64,000 bases of DNA, from NCBI GenBank assembly GCA_963822615.1, contig CAWGIM010000021.1:310001-374000 (forward strand), in the 5' to 3' direction. The notes under the pieces were generated by a model, which was not told where the DNA came from, did no database searches, and saw only the letters and a program-made list of their open reading frames with translations. The stretch comes from Trebonia sp963822615. GTDB taxonomy: Bacteria > Actinomycetota > Actinomycetes > Streptosporangiales > Streptosporangiaceae. Both the position numbers and the translations under genes were made by a program. Position 1 is the stretch's first letter, and the number at the start of each line of letters is the position of its first letter. This document shows positions 1 through 8,152 of the stretch, piece by piece.

Positions 1-462
1 CCCGACGACGCCTGGCTGGCCGCTTACCACTACCGCGGCCAGCAGCACCGGTCCCCGGTCATGCGCACCGTGCTCACGTCCGCCGCCGAGCAGCTCTTCA
101 TCAGCATCCGCGCGACCAGCCCGGTGCCCCCGTCCTCGGCTTCCCCGGCCCTGCCGCCCCCGTCCGCCTCCTCACCCCCGGCCGTCGCCGCCCCGGAGCG
201 GCCGGGCAGCGTGGCCGCGATCGCCCGCCTGTCGCTAGCCGAGGGCTGGGCCGGCATCACCGCGGTAGAGGTATCCCCAGGCCGTCGTAAGTCCGGCCTC
301 GGCCGAGCCCTCACCCGCGAAGCCTTCTCCCAGGCCGCCGCCCACGGCCTCGGCCAGGTGTTCCTCCAGGTGGAGGCGGACAACACCCCAGCCAGGCGGC
401 TCTACGAGCAAGCCGGCTTCCGCTACTCCCACCGCTACCACTACCGCCTCGCCCCGCCCTAG
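1..462 (+). CDS. GNAT family N-acetyltransferase, 5' end outside the window
   Basis: The reading frame is open from base 1, so only the C-terminal 153 residues are present; an internal ATG at 61 is not the real start. The end matches the acetyl-CoA-binding part of the GNAT fold: a strand with AIARLSLAEGWAGITAVEV, then a basic loop (RRKSGLGRAL) in the place of the usual R/Q-x-x-G-x-G/A pyrophosphate loop, then FLQVEADNTPARRLYEQAGF, the typical last helix and strand. The protein probably transfers an acetyl group to an unknown small molecule or N-terminus. A low-complexity Pro/Ser/Ala stretch encoded near 120-200 interrupts the domain. It sits just upstream of ftsK on the same strand. Substrate unknown; family call secure. 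Confidence 0.88.
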   Translation, partial: PDDAWLAAYHYRGQQHRSPVMRTVLTSAAEQLFISIRATSPVPPSSASPALPPPSASSPPAVAAPERPGSVAAIARLSLAEGWAGITAVEVSPGRRKSGLGRALTREAFSQAAAHGLGQVFLQVEADNTPARRLYEQAGFRYSHRYHYRLAPP

Positions 463-539
463 CCACCCCGCCCTAGCCACCCCGTCCCAGCCGCCCCACA
501 CTGCCAACCCCTCCCACCAGTATGGAAATTTTTGTCGAA

Positions 540-579
540 TTGGAACTTCCTACGTGCTATAACACCAAAAAAGTTCCAA
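540..579. repeat. Inverted repeat in the gap before ftsK (family C-like)
   Basis: TTGGAACTT (540-548) is perfectly complementary to AAGTTCCAA (571-579) across a 22-base loop, in an AT-rich island within the 429-base gap 463-891. The right arm and what follows (AAAAAAGTTCCAAGATCATC) resemble the right arm of the palindrome at 27848-27903, which also has a 22-base loop, so this may be a decayed copy of that element. It could also act as a terminator for the GNAT gene. The rest of the gap is C-rich and shows no convincing gene. Confidence 0.5.
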
Positions 580-878
580 GATCATCCCCTGACCAGCATT
601 GCCGTTACCTGGGAAACGAAAGCGCGCCCTCCTGCCAGGCCCGAGAGGCCCCGTCCGCCGGAACTGCAAGCCATCGGGCCAACGGCGCCTCACCCCCGCA
701 GCAATGGCTCCCCGATAATTTCTGCCTGTGACTGCCGGGGCGAGAGTGGCGCACGCGCACCGAAGCACTTCCCCGACCTGGGATAACAGCAAGAACACAA
801 CACGCATCCCGTGCCCAAGCCGCCTCCTGGCCGACACGCCCGGGCGGCTGGATGCTGGGGCGGAGCGGGTGTTCTGGT

Positions 879-884
879 TACCTT
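879..884 (+). promoter_or_regulatory. -10 box (TACCTT) for leaderless ftsK
   Basis: TACCTT fits the actinobacterial TANNNT -10 motif and stands 7 bases before the ATG at 892, so transcription would begin at or next to the start codon. No obvious -35 is present. It favours 892 over the GTG at 811 as the ftsK start. Confidence 0.45.
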
Positions 885-891
885 TGGGAAT

Positions 892-3891
892 ATGGCCACT
901 TCTCGGTCCAGGGGCGCGTCGGGCTCGCGGGGCGGGCGGACGGGCACCATGGGCGCGGACTATTACCACGACGAACCGACTGAGGTCATCCTGCCGACCC
1001 CGCCGCCGGGCCGGCGGAGCTCAGGCGCCGGGCGCGGTTCCGGTGGTTCGGGCGGCACCCGGTCGGGAGGCAGCTCGGCTGGCTCTGGTCGTGGCGCGGG
1101 TAGCCGGTCGGGCTCGAGCGGTGGCAAGGCCAGCGGCAAGACCAGCGGCAACAGCGCCGGCGGCAAGCGCGGCAGCGGCAAGAGCGCAGGCAGCCGCTCG
1201 ACGGCAGCCGGCGCACGGTCCGGCGGCGCCCGGGGCGCCAACTCCGGCGGCCGGGGCAAGCAGGCCGGCCGGACCACGGCGGGCAACCGCCGCCCGACGG
1301 GCCGGGGCAAGGCCGCTAGCCGGGGCAGGGGCAAGACCGGCAGGCAGGCCGCGCCGCCGCCGTCGCGCAACCTGCTGATCATGCTGACCGCGTGGCTGCT
1401 GCGCGGCATCGCGATGACCTGGCTGCTGGTGGCGGGCGTGGTCGGCTCCATCGTCCGCCGCTTCGGTCGCAACGCGCGGGACCTGCACGAGGACCACAAG
1501 CGCGACGGCATCGGGCTGCTCTTCCTCGGACTGGCGATCATCTTCGTCGCCGCGGTCTGGTTCCGGATGCGCAACCCGGCGTTCGCGGGCATCTACACGC
1601 TGACCAGCTCGGTCGCGGGGGAGGGCGCCTTCACCATCCCGATCCTGTTCGCGCTGGTCGGCTGGCGGTTCATGCGCCACCCGGACCGGAACACGGCGCT
1701 GCCGCCGGCCGAGATCGGCTGGACCGCGCTGCTGGCGGGCGCGCTCGGCCTGCTGCACATCGCCAAGGGCGTGCCGACGCTGGCCCGTCCGCACGCTGGC
1801 TGGCCCGAGGTCAGGGCCGCGGGCGGGCTGATCGGCCTGGCGACCTCCTGGCCGCTTGACAAGGGCCTCACCGCCTGGGTGGCCACCCCGCTGCTCGGCC
1901 TGCTGGCCGCCTACGGCCTGCTGGTGGTCACCGGGACCCCGGTGCGGCAGGTGCCGTCGCGGCTGTCCGAGTTCAAGGCGCTGTTCGGCTACGCGCCCTA
2001 TGACGACTGGAACGACCTGCCCGACGAGGACGAAGAAGACGAGGACGGCGCGGTCGGGGTCGACGGCAGGCCGGGCCGGGGCGAGATCAGGCGGGGCGTG
2101 ATCCGGCTGAAGGGCGCGCTTGAGCCGGGCGAACAGCGCAAGCCCTACGACCCGCAGGTCCTGGTGACCGCCGAGCGCCGGGCGCGCGGCGCGGCGGCAG
2201 GCGGCCCGCCCGGGGCGAAGCCGGAGGCCCGGATCGGCGAGGGGCTGCTTGAGGACCTCGGCTTCACCACCGAGACCGACGCGCCGCCGCCGCCCGAAGA
2301 GCTGCCCGAGCCGTTCATACCGCCGGCCGAACCGGAGCCGGCCGCTGCGGCCCAGGCGACGCTGCGCGCGGTCCCGTCGGGACCGGTGCTGCCGGGCGAG
2401 CAGCTGACGCTGAGCGGGGCCGCGGCGGGCAGCTACACCCTGCCGCCGTCGGAGCTGCTGCGCCCGGGCAGCCCGCACAAGGCCAGGACCAAGGCCAACG
2501 ACAAGGTCGTGGCCGACCTGCAGGACGTGTTCGAGCAGTTCAAGGTGGACGCGACGGTCGCCAACTTCACCCGCGGGCCGACCGTCACCCGGTACGAGAT
2601 CGAGCTCGACCCGGGCGTCAAGGTGGAGCGGGTCACCGCGCTGTCGAAGAACATCGCCTACGCCGTCAAGTCGGCCGACGTGCGCATCCTGCCGGTGATC
2701 CCGGGCAAGTCGGCGATCGGGGTGGAGATCCCGAACACCGACAAGGAGATCGTCAGCCTGGGCGACATGCTGCGCTCGGACGTGGCCGTGGCCGACCATC
2801 ACCCGATGGTGGTGGGCCTGGGCAAGGACGTCGAGGGCAAGACCGTGCTGGCTAACCTGGCCAAGATGCCGCACGTGCTGGTGGCGGGCGCTACCGGGTC
2901 CGGTAAGTCGGTGTGCCTGAACGGGCTGATCACCAGCATCCTGGCCCGGGCGACGCCGGATGAGGTGCGGATGATCCTCATCGACCCGAAGCGGGTCGAG
3001 CTGAGCATTTACGAGGGCATCCCGCACCTGATCACGCCGATCATCACCAACCCGAAGAAGGCCGCCGAGGCCCTGGAGTGGGTGGTGGGGGAGATGGAGC
3101 GCCGCTACGACGACCTGGCGGCCTCCGGTTACCGGCACGTGGACGACTTCAACAAGGCGGTGCGGGCGGGCAAGCTGACCGCCCCGCCCGGCTCCGAGCG
3201 GGTCTACGAGCCCTACCCCTACCTGGTCGCGGTGGTGGACGAGCTGGCCGACCTGATGATGGTGGCGCCGCGCGACGTCGAGGACAGCATCGTGCGGATC
3301 ACCCAGCTCGCCCGGGCGGCGGGCATTCACCTGGTGATCGCCACCCAGCGGCCGAGCGTGGACGTGGTGACCGGCCTGATCAAGGCGAACGTGCCGTCCC
3401 GGCTCGCGTTCGCCACCTCCAGCCTGGCCGACTCGCGGGTCATCCTCGACCAGCCGGGGGCGGAGAAGCTGGTCGGCCAGGGCGACGCGCTGTTCCTGCC
3501 GATGGGGGCGTCCAAGCCGCTGCGGCTGCAGAACGCGTTCGTCTCGGAGAAGGAGATCCGGGACATCGTCGAGCACTGCAAGGCGCAGCAGAGCACCGCG
3601 TACCGGGAGGACGTGCAGGCGGCCCCGGCCGCCGCCAGGGAGGTCGACGCCGAGATCGGCGACGACCTGGAGCTGCTGGTCGCCGCGGCCGAGCTGATCA
3701 TCACCAGCCAGTTCGGCTCCACGTCGATGCTGCAGCGCAAGCTCCGGGTCGGCTTCGCCAAGGCCGGGCGGCTGATGGACCTGCTGGAGAGCCGGGGGAT
3801 CGTCGGCCCCAGCGAGGGCTCCAAGGCACGGGACGTGCTGAAGCGGCCGGACGACCTGGATGAGGTACTGAGCTTCCTGCGCGGCGGGTAG
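892..3891 (+). CDS. ftsK: DNA translocase FtsK/SpoIIIE
   Basis: Hexameric ATP-driven DNA pump that acts at the septum to clear and resolve chromosomes during division or sporulation. From the ATG at 892 the protein has 999 residues. Residues 1-155 are a basic Gly/Ser/Arg/Lys-rich disordered tail; about 160-350 hold four to five membrane segments; an acidic, Pro-rich linker follows. The motor domain has Walker A GATGSGKS (about 666-673) and Walker B YLVAVVDELADLMM (about residue 776), with ATQRPS shortly after. The end (LIITSQFGSTSMLQRKLRVG onward) is the winged-helix gamma domain that reads orientation sequences. The same frame is open back to a GTG at 811, but the start at 892 has a -10 box at the right distance and begins MATSRSRG, as in relatives. 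Function is certain; start moderately sure. Confidence 0.96.
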   Translation: MATSRSRGASGSRGGRTGTMGADYYHDEPTEVILPTPPPGRRSSGAGRGSGGSGGTRSGGSSAGSGRGAGSRSGSSGGKASGKTSGNSAGGKRGSGKSAGSRSTAAGARSGGARGANSGGRGKQAGRTTAGNRRPTGRGKAASRGRGKTGRQAAPPPSRNLLIMLTAWLLRGIAMTWLLVAGVVGSIVRRFGRNARDLHEDHKRDGIGLLFLGLAIIFVAAVWFRMRNPAFAGIYTLTSSVAGEGAFTIPILFALVGWRFMRHPDRNTALPPAEIGWTALLAGALGLLHIAKGVPTLARPHAGWPEVRAAGGLIGLATSWPLDKGLTAWVATPLLGLLAAYGLLVVTGTPVRQVPSRLSEFKALFGYAPYDDWNDLPDEDEEDEDGAVGVDGRPGRGEIRRGVIRLKGALEPGEQRKPYDPQVLVTAERRARGAAAGGPPGAKPEARIGEGLLEDLGFTTETDAPPPPEELPEPFIPPAEPEPAAAAQATLRAVPSGPVLPGEQLTLSGAAAGSYTLPPSELLRPGSPHKARTKANDKVVADLQDVFEQFKVDATVANFTRGPTVTRYEIELDPGVKVERVTALSKNIAYAVKSADVRILPVIPGKSAIGVEIPNTDKEIVSLGDMLRSDVAVADHHPMVVGLGKDVEGKTVLANLAKMPHVLVAGATGSGKSVCLNGLITSILARATPDEVRMILIDPKRVELSIYEGIPHLITPIITNPKKAAEALEWVVGEMERRYDDLAASGYRHVDDFNKAVRAGKLTAPPGSERVYEPYPYLVAVVDELADLMMVAPRDVEDSIVRITQLARAAGIHLVIATQRPSVDVVTGLIKANVPSRLAFATSSLADSRVILDQPGAEKLVGQGDALFLPMGASKPLRLQNAFVSEKEIRDIVEHCKAQQSTAYREDVQAAPAAAREVDAEIGDDLELLVAAAELIITSQFGSTSMLQRKLRVGFAKAGRLMDLLESRGIVGPSEGSKARDVLKRPDDLDEVLSFLRGG

Positions 3892-3905
3892 CAGGGCAAC
3901 CCCAG

Positions 3906-3928
3906 GATCATTCCGAACGGGTGCGGCT
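3906..3928 (+). repeat. Dispersed repeat A, copy 1 (after ftsK)
   Basis: This copy reads GATCATTCCGAACGGGTG followed by CGGCT, starting 14 bases after the ftsK stop codon. Together with the preceding GCAACCCC it matches the copy at 16812-16838 over about 34 bases with only two or three differences. See the finding on family A. Confidence 0.75.
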
Positions 3929-3942
3929 TGCTCCCCCGGCAC

Positions 3943-3968
3943 ATCAGTCATTACTTTGAGTGACTGAT
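3943..3968. promoter_or_regulatory. Inverted repeat between ftsK and the HTH gene
   Basis: ATCAGTCA (3943-3950) and TGACTGAT (3961-3968) form a perfect 8-base inverted repeat with a 10-base spacer, about 57 bases before the GTG of the next gene. The TTGAGT inside it (3956-3961) could be a -35, but no good -10 follows. Either an operator for the downstream gene or a weak ftsK terminator. Confidence 0.35.
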
Positions 3969-4024
3969 AGCGTTCACTGGGTAAGAAGTGCTCGGATGCG
4001 AGATCTTTTCCCAGGAGGCGAGAC

Positions 4025-4774
4025 GTGAGCATCGGTGACACCTTGGCGGAGGCCCGACGTCAGGCCGGTCTCACGGTGACGCAGGTCAGCAGGCAGACCC
4101 GGATCAGGGAGTCGATCATCAGGTCGATCGAGGCCGATGACTTCTCGCCCTGCGGGGGCGACTTCTACGCGCGCGGTCACATCCGGTCGATCGCGGAAGT
4201 GGTCGGGGCCGACCCGGCGCCGCTGGTCCGGGAGTACGACGCGGAGCACGGCGCGCCGGCCGCGATGCGGGCCGCGCAGATCTTCGAGCCCGCCACGCCG
4301 ATCAAGATCCGTGAGCCGGGCTCGCTGCACCTCGGGCGGGTGCTCGCGGTGGCGCTCCTCGCGGTGGTCGGCTTCGGCGTCTACCACGTGGTTTCCACCC
4401 GCGCCAACCACTCGACGGCGACCCCGGCGGTCACCGTCCGCCCGGTGGTGACGGTCACCGCCAAGCCGAAGGCCACCGTCAAGCCGTCGCCCGCCGGGCC
4501 GGCCTACCCGAAGGGCGAGGCGGTGATCACGATGGCCGCCAAGTCCGACTGCTGGGTCGGGCTGACCACCGTCTCCACCGGCCAGACGCACCCGTATTAC
4601 GTGCGCGCCGGGCAGAGCATGACCTGGAAGGAGAAGCACCCGGTGACGATGGTGATCGGCAACCCGCCCGGGGTGCGGCTGACGGTGAACGGCAAGGTCC
4701 AGCAGATGAACACGGTGCAGGTGGTCACGCTCAGCATCAACCCGGCCAGCAAGACCCCAGTCTCCGGCGGGTAG
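4025..4774 (+). CDS. RodZ-like membrane protein with N-terminal HTH domain
   Basis: The 249-residue protein begins with an HTH_25-type helix-turn-helix (MSIGDTLAEARRQAGLTVTQ through RIRESIIRSIEADDFSPCGG, residues 1-70). A basic linker and one membrane segment follow (LGRVLAVALLAVVGFGVYHVV, about 103-123), then a Thr/Val/Lys-rich spacer and an extracytoplasmic beta domain of the DUF4115 type (about 160-245). This is the layout of RodZ, which links the MreB cytoskeleton to wall synthesis. Actinobacterial members at this locus (between ftsK and rimO) are poorly characterised, so a role in cell shape or division is inferred. The GTG start has a strong AGGAGG at 4013-4018, six bases upstream. Confidence 0.85.
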   Translation: MSIGDTLAEARRQAGLTVTQVSRQTRIRESIIRSIEADDFSPCGGDFYARGHIRSIAEVVGADPAPLVREYDAEHGAPAAMRAAQIFEPATPIKIREPGSLHLGRVLAVALLAVVGFGVYHVVSTRANHSTATPAVTVRPVVTVTAKPKATVKPSPAGPAYPKGEAVITMAAKSDCWVGLTTVSTGQTHPYYVRAGQSMTWKEKHPVTMVIGNPPGVRLTVNGKVQQMNTVQVVTLSINPASKTPVSGG

Positions 4775-4814
4775 TTTCGGCCGGCTGCTGACCGATGAGC
4801 ACCGGCCGATCACA

Positions 4815-4820
4815 TACCCT
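4815..4820 (+). promoter_or_regulatory. -10 box (TACCCT) for leaderless rimO
   Basis: TACCCT lies 6 bases before the GTG at 4827 and no Shine-Dalgarno sequence is present, which fits a leaderless transcript. Confidence 0.45.
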
Positions 4821-4826
4821 CTGCGT

Positions 4827-6254
4827 GTGTCGCAATCTCGTACCGTTAGCCTCGTCACGCTCGGCTGCGCACGCAACGAGGTGGACTCAGAAGAGCTCGC
4901 CGCCCGGCTGGCAGCGGGCGGCTGGACGCTCCGGGACGAGGGCGAGGACGCGGACGTCGTCCTCGTCAACACGTGCGGCTTCATCGAGGCGGCCAAGCAG
5001 GAGTCCGTCGACGAGCTGCTGGCGGCGGCCGACTCAGGGGCCCGGGTGGCCGCGGTCGGCTGCCTGGCCGAGCGCTACGGCAGCGACCTGGCCGAGGAGC
5101 TGCCCGAGGCCCAGGTGCTCAGCTTCGACGACTACGCCGACATCGCCAGCCGGCTCGACGACGTGCTGGCGGGCCGCCGGCGCGACGCGCACGTGGCCAG
5201 GGACCGGCGCAAGCTGCTGCCGGTCAGCCCGTCCAGCCGCCAGCAGGCCCGCACGGGGCGGGCGGGAGCGGGCGAGCCGTCCGTCGACCTGTCCGACCTG
5301 CCGCCCGGCGTGGCGCCCGCCTCCGGGCCGCTGGTGATGCGCCGCCGGCTGGCGGGCGGCGTGACCGCGCCGCTCAAGATCGCGTCCGGCTGTGACCGCC
5401 GCTGCTCGTTCTGCGCTATCCCGTCCTTCCGCGGCTCGTTCGTCTCCCGGCGGCCGCACGAGCTGCTGGCCGAGGCGCAGTGGCTGGCCGACCAGGGCGT
5501 CCGCGAGCTGGTGCTGGTCAGCGAGAACTCCACCTCCTACGGCAAGGACCTCGGTGACCTGCGGCTGCTCGAGACCGTGCTGCCCGAGCTGGCCAAGGTT
5601 GACCAGGTCGACTGGGTACGGGTGAGCTACCTGCAGCCGGCCGAGGTCCGGCCCGGCCTCATCGACGTGATGACGTCCACCCCCGGGGTGGTGCCGTACT
5701 TCGACCTCTCCTTCCAGCATGCCAGCGGCCCGGTACTGCGCCGGATGCGCCGCTTCGGCGACCGCGCGCGGTTCACCGACCTGATCGAGCGGGCGCGGCA
5801 GCTGTGCCCGGAGGCCGGCGTCCGGTCTAACTTCATCGTCGGCTTCCCCGGCGAGACCACCGAGGACCTGCGGGAGCTCGAGCTGTTCCTGAGCGAGGCG
5901 CGGCTGGACGCGATCGGGGTGTTCGGCTACTCCGACGAGGACGGCACCGAGGCGGCCGGCTTCGATGACGCGCTGAAGCTGGACCAGGCCGAGGTAGACC
6001 GCCGGGTCAGCGAGCTCGCCGCCCTGGCGGAGGAAGTCATGGCGCAGCGGGCGGCCGACCGGGTCGGGGACACGGTCCAGGTGCTGGTGGAAGAGGTAGT
6101 CGGCGACGGCCGGTACGAGGGCCGCGCCGCCCACCAGGCGCCGGACGTGGACGGGTCGACGACCCTGCTCGCGAGCGGGCCGCTCGCCCCCGGTGACCTG
6201 GTGACCGCCCGGGTGGTGGACTCGGTCGGAGCCGACCTGGTCGCCCGCGCGTAG
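4827..6254 (+). CDS. rimO: Ribosomal protein S12 methylthiotransferase RimO
   Basis: Radical-SAM enzyme that adds a methylthio group to the conserved aspartate of ribosomal protein S12. The 475-residue protein has the N-terminal MTTase domain with cysteines in TLGCARNEVDSEEL, VNTCGF and VGCLAERYG. The radical-SAM cluster CDRRCSFC is at about residues 189-196, with IVGFPGET and a C-terminal TRAM domain (about 405-475) for RNA or protein binding. Opening TLGCARNEVDSE and the motif CDRRCSFCAIPSFRG mark RimO rather than MiaB, which is encoded separately at 23.2 kb. A Ser/Arg/Ala-rich insert of about 50 residues separates the MTTase and SAM parts. The GTG start appears to be leaderless. Confidence 0.96.
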   Translation: MSQSRTVSLVTLGCARNEVDSEELAARLAAGGWTLRDEGEDADVVLVNTCGFIEAAKQESVDELLAAADSGARVAAVGCLAERYGSDLAEELPEAQVLSFDDYADIASRLDDVLAGRRRDAHVARDRRKLLPVSPSSRQQARTGRAGAGEPSVDLSDLPPGVAPASGPLVMRRRLAGGVTAPLKIASGCDRRCSFCAIPSFRGSFVSRRPHELLAEAQWLADQGVRELVLVSENSTSYGKDLGDLRLLETVLPELAKVDQVDWVRVSYLQPAEVRPGLIDVMTSTPGVVPYFDLSFQHASGPVLRRMRRFGDRARFTDLIERARQLCPEAGVRSNFIVGFPGETTEDLRELELFLSEARLDAIGVFGYSDEDGTEAAGFDDALKLDQAEVDRRVSELAALAEEVMAQRAADRVGDTVQVLVEEVVGDGRYEGRAAHQAPDVDGSTTLLASGPLAPGDLVTARVVDSVGADLVARA

Positions 6255-6257
6255 CCT
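6252..6257 (+). promoter_or_regulatory. -10 box (TAGCCT) pointing to a pgsA start at 6265
   Basis: TAGCCT overlaps the rimO stop codon and is 7 bases from a GTG at 6265. That GTG is in a different frame from the conserved pgsA body, which supports a lost or gained base in the pgsA N-terminal region. Confidence 0.4.
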
Positions 6258-6398
6258 GACCCTCGTGAACGACGCGCGCCGCCCGGGCCAGCCGAACCCG
6301 GGGGAGACCGTCCAGCCTGCGGCCGGCCACCCGGCGGAGCCGGCCGGGCCGCCCCCGCCGCCAGCCAGCCGCCGGCCGAGCCGGCTCCCCCGCCGGGC

Positions 6399-6944
6399 GT
6401 GGTCAACGTGGCCAACCTGCTGACGGTGGTGCGGATCTTCCTGGTCCCGGTCTTCGTGGTCTGCCTGGTGCACGGCGGCACCGCCTGGCGGATCGCCGCG
6501 CTGGCGGCCTTCCTCGGCGCCTCGGCGACCGACTTCCTCGACGGCCTGCTGGCCCGCAAGCGCGGCCTGGTGACCGACTTCGGCAAGATCGCCGACCCGA
6601 TCGCGGACAAGGCACTCACCGGGGCGGCGCTGATCACCCTGACCGTGCTGGGCGAGCTGCCCGGCTGGGTCACCGCGCTGATCCTGGCCCGCGAGATCGG
6701 CATCACCGCCCTGCGGTTCGCCGTCATCAAGCGCGGCGTCATCGCCGCCAGCCAGGGCGGCAAGCTCAAGACGATGCTGCAGATCCTGGCCATCTGCCTG
6801 TACCTGCTGCCCGCCTCGCTCGGCGTGCCCGCGCTGCTCAAGGAAGTTGTCATGGCGGCGGCGCTCGTGATAACGCTGGTCACCGGGATCGACTACACAA
6901 TACGGGCGATGCGGATGGGGCGTTCCTCGCCCGCCCCGCGCTGA
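6399..6944 (+). CDS. pgsA: CDP-diacylglycerol--glycerol-3-phosphate 3-phosphatidyltransferase (frame break suspected upstream)
   Basis: Integral membrane enzyme that makes phosphatidylglycerol phosphate, the first committed step to phosphatidylglycerol and cardiolipin. The 181 residues contain the CDP-alcohol phosphotransferase signature D-G-x2-A-R-x8-G-x3-D-x3-D in DFLDGLLARKRGLVTDFGKI followed by ADPIAD, and several hydrophobic helices. The coordinates give the intact frame starting at GTG 6399, which has no good ribosome site. A better start is GTG 6265 with a -10 box. Reading from there gives a Pro/Ala/Glu-rich tail (to GHPAEPAGPPPPP) that would join QPPAEPAPPPGVV of the pgsA frame if one base were changed near 6351-6370. 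A phosphatidylinositol-phosphate synthase is less likely. Confidence 0.9.
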   Translation: MVNVANLLTVVRIFLVPVFVVCLVHGGTAWRIAALAAFLGASATDFLDGLLARKRGLVTDFGKIADPIADKALTGAALITLTVLGELPGWVTALILAREIGITALRFAVIKRGVIAASQGGKLKTMLQILAICLYLLPASLGVPALLKEVVMAAALVITLVTGIDYTIRAMRMGRSSPAPR

Positions 6945-6967
6945 GGCCGGTAACCACGGAGGACGCG

Positions 6968-7486
6968 ATGGCAGACGGCACCGCGAGCGGGGTGGCCGGG
7001 CCGGCCGCCCGTGAACTGGCGACCGAGGTTATCCGGCTGCTGACCGCGGGGGGCCGGACGGTGGCGGCGGCCGAGTCGCTGACCGGCGGCCTGGTCGCCG
7101 CCGCGCTGACCGACGTGCCCGGCTCGTCGCAGGCGTTCCGCGGCGGCGTGGTGTCCTACGCGACCGAGCTGAAGGCGCGGCTGCTGGGCGTGGACGAGGC
7201 CCTGCTGGCCGCTCACGGCCCGGTCTACGCGCCGGTGGCGGCGGCGATGGCGGACGGCGTGCGCACCCGGCTCGGCGCCACCGTGGGCGTGGCCACCACC
7301 GGCGTGGCCGGTCCCGGCCCCCAGGACGGCCATCCGGCGGGCACCGTGCACATCGCGGTGAGCCTGGACGGCGACACCGTGGTGCGGACAATGGGGCTGG
7401 CAGGTGACCGAGATGACATACGTAGACTGACTGTGGAGCGGGTACTTGGTTTGCTACTAGGGCGACTCAGGGAAGAGTGTCCGTGA
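6968..7486 (+). CDS. cinA: CinA C-terminal domain protein (NMN amidohydrolase, PncC type)
   Basis: Stand-alone CinA C-terminal domain of 172 residues, lacking the N-terminal MoCF-like domain of long CinA proteins. Members deamidate nicotinamide mononucleotide to nicotinate mononucleotide in pyridine-nucleotide salvage. Recognisable segments are TVAAAESLTGGLVAAALTDV, FRGGVVSYATELKARLLGV, and TGVAGPGPQDGHPAGTVHIA. The ATG is preceded by GGAGG at 6958-6962. It follows pgsA by 23 bases and precedes clgR, the usual actinobacterial order. The link of this gene to competence is only by name. Enzyme activity is inferred from the family. Confidence 0.9.
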   Translation: MADGTASGVAGPAARELATEVIRLLTAGGRTVAAAESLTGGLVAAALTDVPGSSQAFRGGVVSYATELKARLLGVDEALLAAHGPVYAPVAAAMADGVRTRLGATVGVATTGVAGPGPQDGHPAGTVHIAVSLDGDTVVRTMGLAGDRDDIRRLTVERVLGLLLGRLREECP

Positions 7487-7538
7487 TTACAGCGTTACGT
7501 CGGGAGCGAACACACCCGGGAGCACTCTCGCGGTTTTG

Positions 7539-7556
7539 CCGTACTGCCAGGTACGG
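7539..7556. promoter_or_regulatory. Palindrome upstream of clgR
   Basis: CCGTAC (7539-7544) and GTACGG (7551-7556) form a perfect inverted repeat with a 6-base centre, 79 bases before the clgR start. It may be an operator, for instance for autoregulation. It does not match the GTTCGC-N6-GCGAAC type of ClgR box that I know, so its regulator is open. Confidence 0.35.
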
Positions 7557-7635
7557 TGGAGGCAGCGTTGGTCGCGATCCGGTAACTTCGCAGTGAGAAC
7601 CGCAATGGGTTGCGCCTCAGGAAAGGAGTGCGACG

Positions 7636-8067
7636 ATGATTTTGCTTCGTCAACTGCTCGGTGACGTGCTGCGTCGGCTGCGCGTCAGGCAGGGCCGCAC
7701 TCTGCGCGAGGTGTCCGCGTCCGCACGGGTGTCCCTCGGCTACCTGTCTGAGGTGGAGCGCGGCCGCAAGGAAGCCTCCTCTGAGCTGCTGGCGGCCATC
7801 TGCGCCGCCCTCGACACGCCGCTCTCCCAGGTCTTCCGCGAGGTCTCCGATAACTTTGCCCTCGCCGAGCTGCAGAACGAGCCGGTCCTGGCCGGCGCGC
7901 TGCGCGAGCCCGGCCTGCGCGAGCCCGGCCTGCGCGAGCCTGGCCTGCGCGAGCCCGGCCTGCGGGTGCCGGGCGAGCGGGTCCCGGTCGAGGTGCCGGA
8001 CTCGACCGAGCCGCTCGACGACGGCCTGGACGGCTTTGACCAGCTTCCCTCGGTGGTCGGGGTATAG
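7636..8067 (+). CDS. clgR: Transcriptional regulator ClgR (XRE family)
   Basis: Activator of clp protease and other stress genes in actinobacteria, itself a Clp substrate in some species. The 143-residue protein has an N-terminal Cro/C1-type HTH (residues 5-65: VLRRLRVRQGRTLREVSASA then SLGYLSEVERGRKEASSELL), identical in layout to ClgR, and lies directly after cinA as in other actinobacteria. AAGGAG (7622-7627) precedes the ATG. Unusual here is a run of five 5-residue repeats (four LREPG, one LRVPG) at about residues 89-113. It ends in an acidic tail and the small hydrophobic end VVGV; a small hydrophobic C-terminus is the type of signal Clp proteases recognise, but degradation is inferred. 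Confidence 0.92.
   Translation: MILLRQLLGDVLRRLRVRQGRTLREVSASARVSLGYLSEVERGRKEASSELLAAICAALDTPLSQVFREVSDNFALAELQNEPVLAGALREPGLREPGLREPGLREPGLRVPGERVPVEVPDSTEPLDDGLDGFDQLPSVVGV
7900..7974 (+). repeat. 15-bp tandem repeat inside clgR
   Basis: Five back-to-back 15-base units (CTGCGCGAGCCCGGC, first four nearly identical, last diverged) encode LREPG x4 and LRVPG. The unit length is a multiple of three, so copy changes keep the frame. Confidence 0.9.
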
Positions 8068-8080
8068 GCGCAAGCAAGAC

Positions 8081-8128
8081 GTAAGACGCGGCGGGCGGCA
8101 CCCTCGGGTGCCGCCCGTTTCGTCTTAC
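8081..8128. terminator. Bidirectional terminator between clgR and the Rrf2 gene
   Basis: CGGGCGGCACC (8092-8102) pairs with GGTGCCGCCCG (8107-8117) over a 4-base loop and is followed by TTT. An outer arm, GTAAGACG (8081-8088) with CGTCTTAC (8121-8128), extends it. It lies between convergent genes. Confidence 0.85.
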
Positions 8129-8152
8129 CGTCTGCTTACCCCCGCGGCTGGC

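Noticed and set aside
1021..4041. A 1,006-residue open frame antisense to ftsK
   Set aside because: It mirrors the third-position GC bias of ftsK; the peptide is His/Arg/Gly-rich without domains. Similar long antisense frames over lhr, rimO, glmS and others were dismissed for the same reason.
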